Below, piece by piece: positions 7,525 through 7,657 of a stretch of DNA of 7,657 nucleotides. Source of the DNA: Deltaproteobacteria bacterium (GTDB lineage: Bacteria; Desulfobacterota; Desulfobaccia; Desulfobaccales; Desulfobaccaceae); the NCBI GenBank assembly GCA_016874895.1, contig VGSX01000172.1, positions 1 through 7,657 on the forward strand. Reading direction: 5' to 3'. Under the pieces are notes generated by a model, which saw only the letters and a program-made list of their open reading frames with translations, did not search any database and was not told the origin of the DNA. The stretch's first letter is position 1, and every line of letters starts with the position of its first letter. The translations under genes were made by a program, and so were the position numbers.

Positions 7525-7531
7525 CTAAACT

Positions 7532-7657
7532 ATGATTCCCGTCCACCTCATAGGTCTGGGCATGTCCGCCGCAGACCTTACCCCCAAGGCCTGGCAGCTC
7601 ATCGAAGCGGCCGAGGTCCTGGCCGGGGGGCGCCGTCACCTGGACCTGGTCCCTGCC
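7532..7657 (+). CDS. cbiE: Cobalt-precorrin-7 C(5)-methyltransferase, 5' part only
   Basis: The first 42 residues of a tetrapyrrole methylase, cut by the window end and open to the last base. The N-terminus VHLIGLGMSAADLTPKA and the following AEVLAGGRRHLDL block are characteristic of CbiE, which methylates C5 of cobalt-precorrin-7. ATG 7532 is the first possible start because TAA lies in frame at 7526-7528. The glycine motif follows at residues 8-10 as expected, so the start is secure. No Shine-Dalgarno sequence precedes it; the leader is the heptamer array. Whether it is a lone CbiE or a CbiE-CbiT (CobL-like) fusion cannot be seen. More cbi genes probably follow. Confidence 0.88.
   Translation, partial: MIPVHLIGLGMSAADLTPKAWQLIEAAEVLAGGRRHLDLVPA

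Larger units (their letters stand above)
7138..7531. other. Repeat-filled spacer inside the cbi cluster
   Basis: This gap breaks an operon whose other junctions are 28 nt or less. It holds unremarkable, AT-richer DNA to about 7255, two GTAG-headed palindromes (7261-7290 and 7345-7367) facing each other, and two adjoining heptamer arrays (7371-7426 and 7427-7524) that lead directly to cbiE. I see no gene, no riboswitch and no hairpin with a T-tract. The long - strand open frames here come from repeats that lack stop codons on that strand. The simplest reading is an operon spacer enlarged by repeat insertion and expansion. Confidence 0.75.

Overview
The window is a piece of a cobalamin (vitamin B12) gene cluster, with every recognised gene on the + strand. 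CbiD, together with CbiL, CbiC, CbiE and CbiA, marks the oxygen-independent (early cobalt insertion) route, so the host is most likely an anaerobe. The substrate-binding protein carries a plain signal peptide with no lipobox cysteine, which suggests a Gram-negative cell. High-GC coding DNA separated by repeat-rich spacers suits a deltaproteobacterium / Desulfobacterota (a sulfate-reducer or syntroph type). That taxonomic call is inference, not something read directly.

Layout. Positions 1-534 hold no supportable gene and are packed with small palindromes: a REPIN-like inverted pair with GTAG heads (166-223), two CCAAG-type hairpins (267-317), a GATCCT/AGGAT hairpin (401-435) and a short 7-bp repeat array (505-532) that runs almost into the first start codon. 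Then come an ABC-transporter ATPase of the BtuD/FecE type (535-1392), a periplasmic BtuF-like binding protein that overlaps it out of frame (1247-2209), cbiA (2206-3591), cbiC (3591-4211), cbiL (4217-4939), a polytopic Gate / nucleoside-recognition membrane protein (4968-6023) and cbiD (6028-7137). From btuF-like to cbiD the genes overlap or lie at most 28 nt apart, which is strong operon architecture. A 394-nt spacer (7138-7531) follows, holding two more GTAG-headed palindromes and 22 tandem heptamers. cbiE starts right after it (7532) and runs off the window.

How the genes fit together. CbiL adds the C20 methyl to the early cobalt-containing ring. CbiD adds the C1 methyl around ring contraction. 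CbiE methylates C5. CbiC moves the C11 methyl to C12 to give cobyrinate. CbiA amidates side chains a and c. The BtuD/BtuF-like pair probably imports corrinoids (or a metal chelate) for salvage, but its permease is not in the window. The Gate-domain membrane protein has no known role in the pathway. Its position makes it a candidate transporter for cobalt, a corrinoid or a related ligand.

Most worth following up: the uncharacterised membrane protein inside the cbi operon; the heptamer arrays, which serve as the apparent 5' leaders of the two genes that follow spacers, neither of which has a good Shine-Dalgarno; the GTAG-headed REP/REPIN-like elements; and the 146-nt out-of-frame overlap between the ATPase and binding-protein genes. 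No cobalamin riboswitch was recognised.
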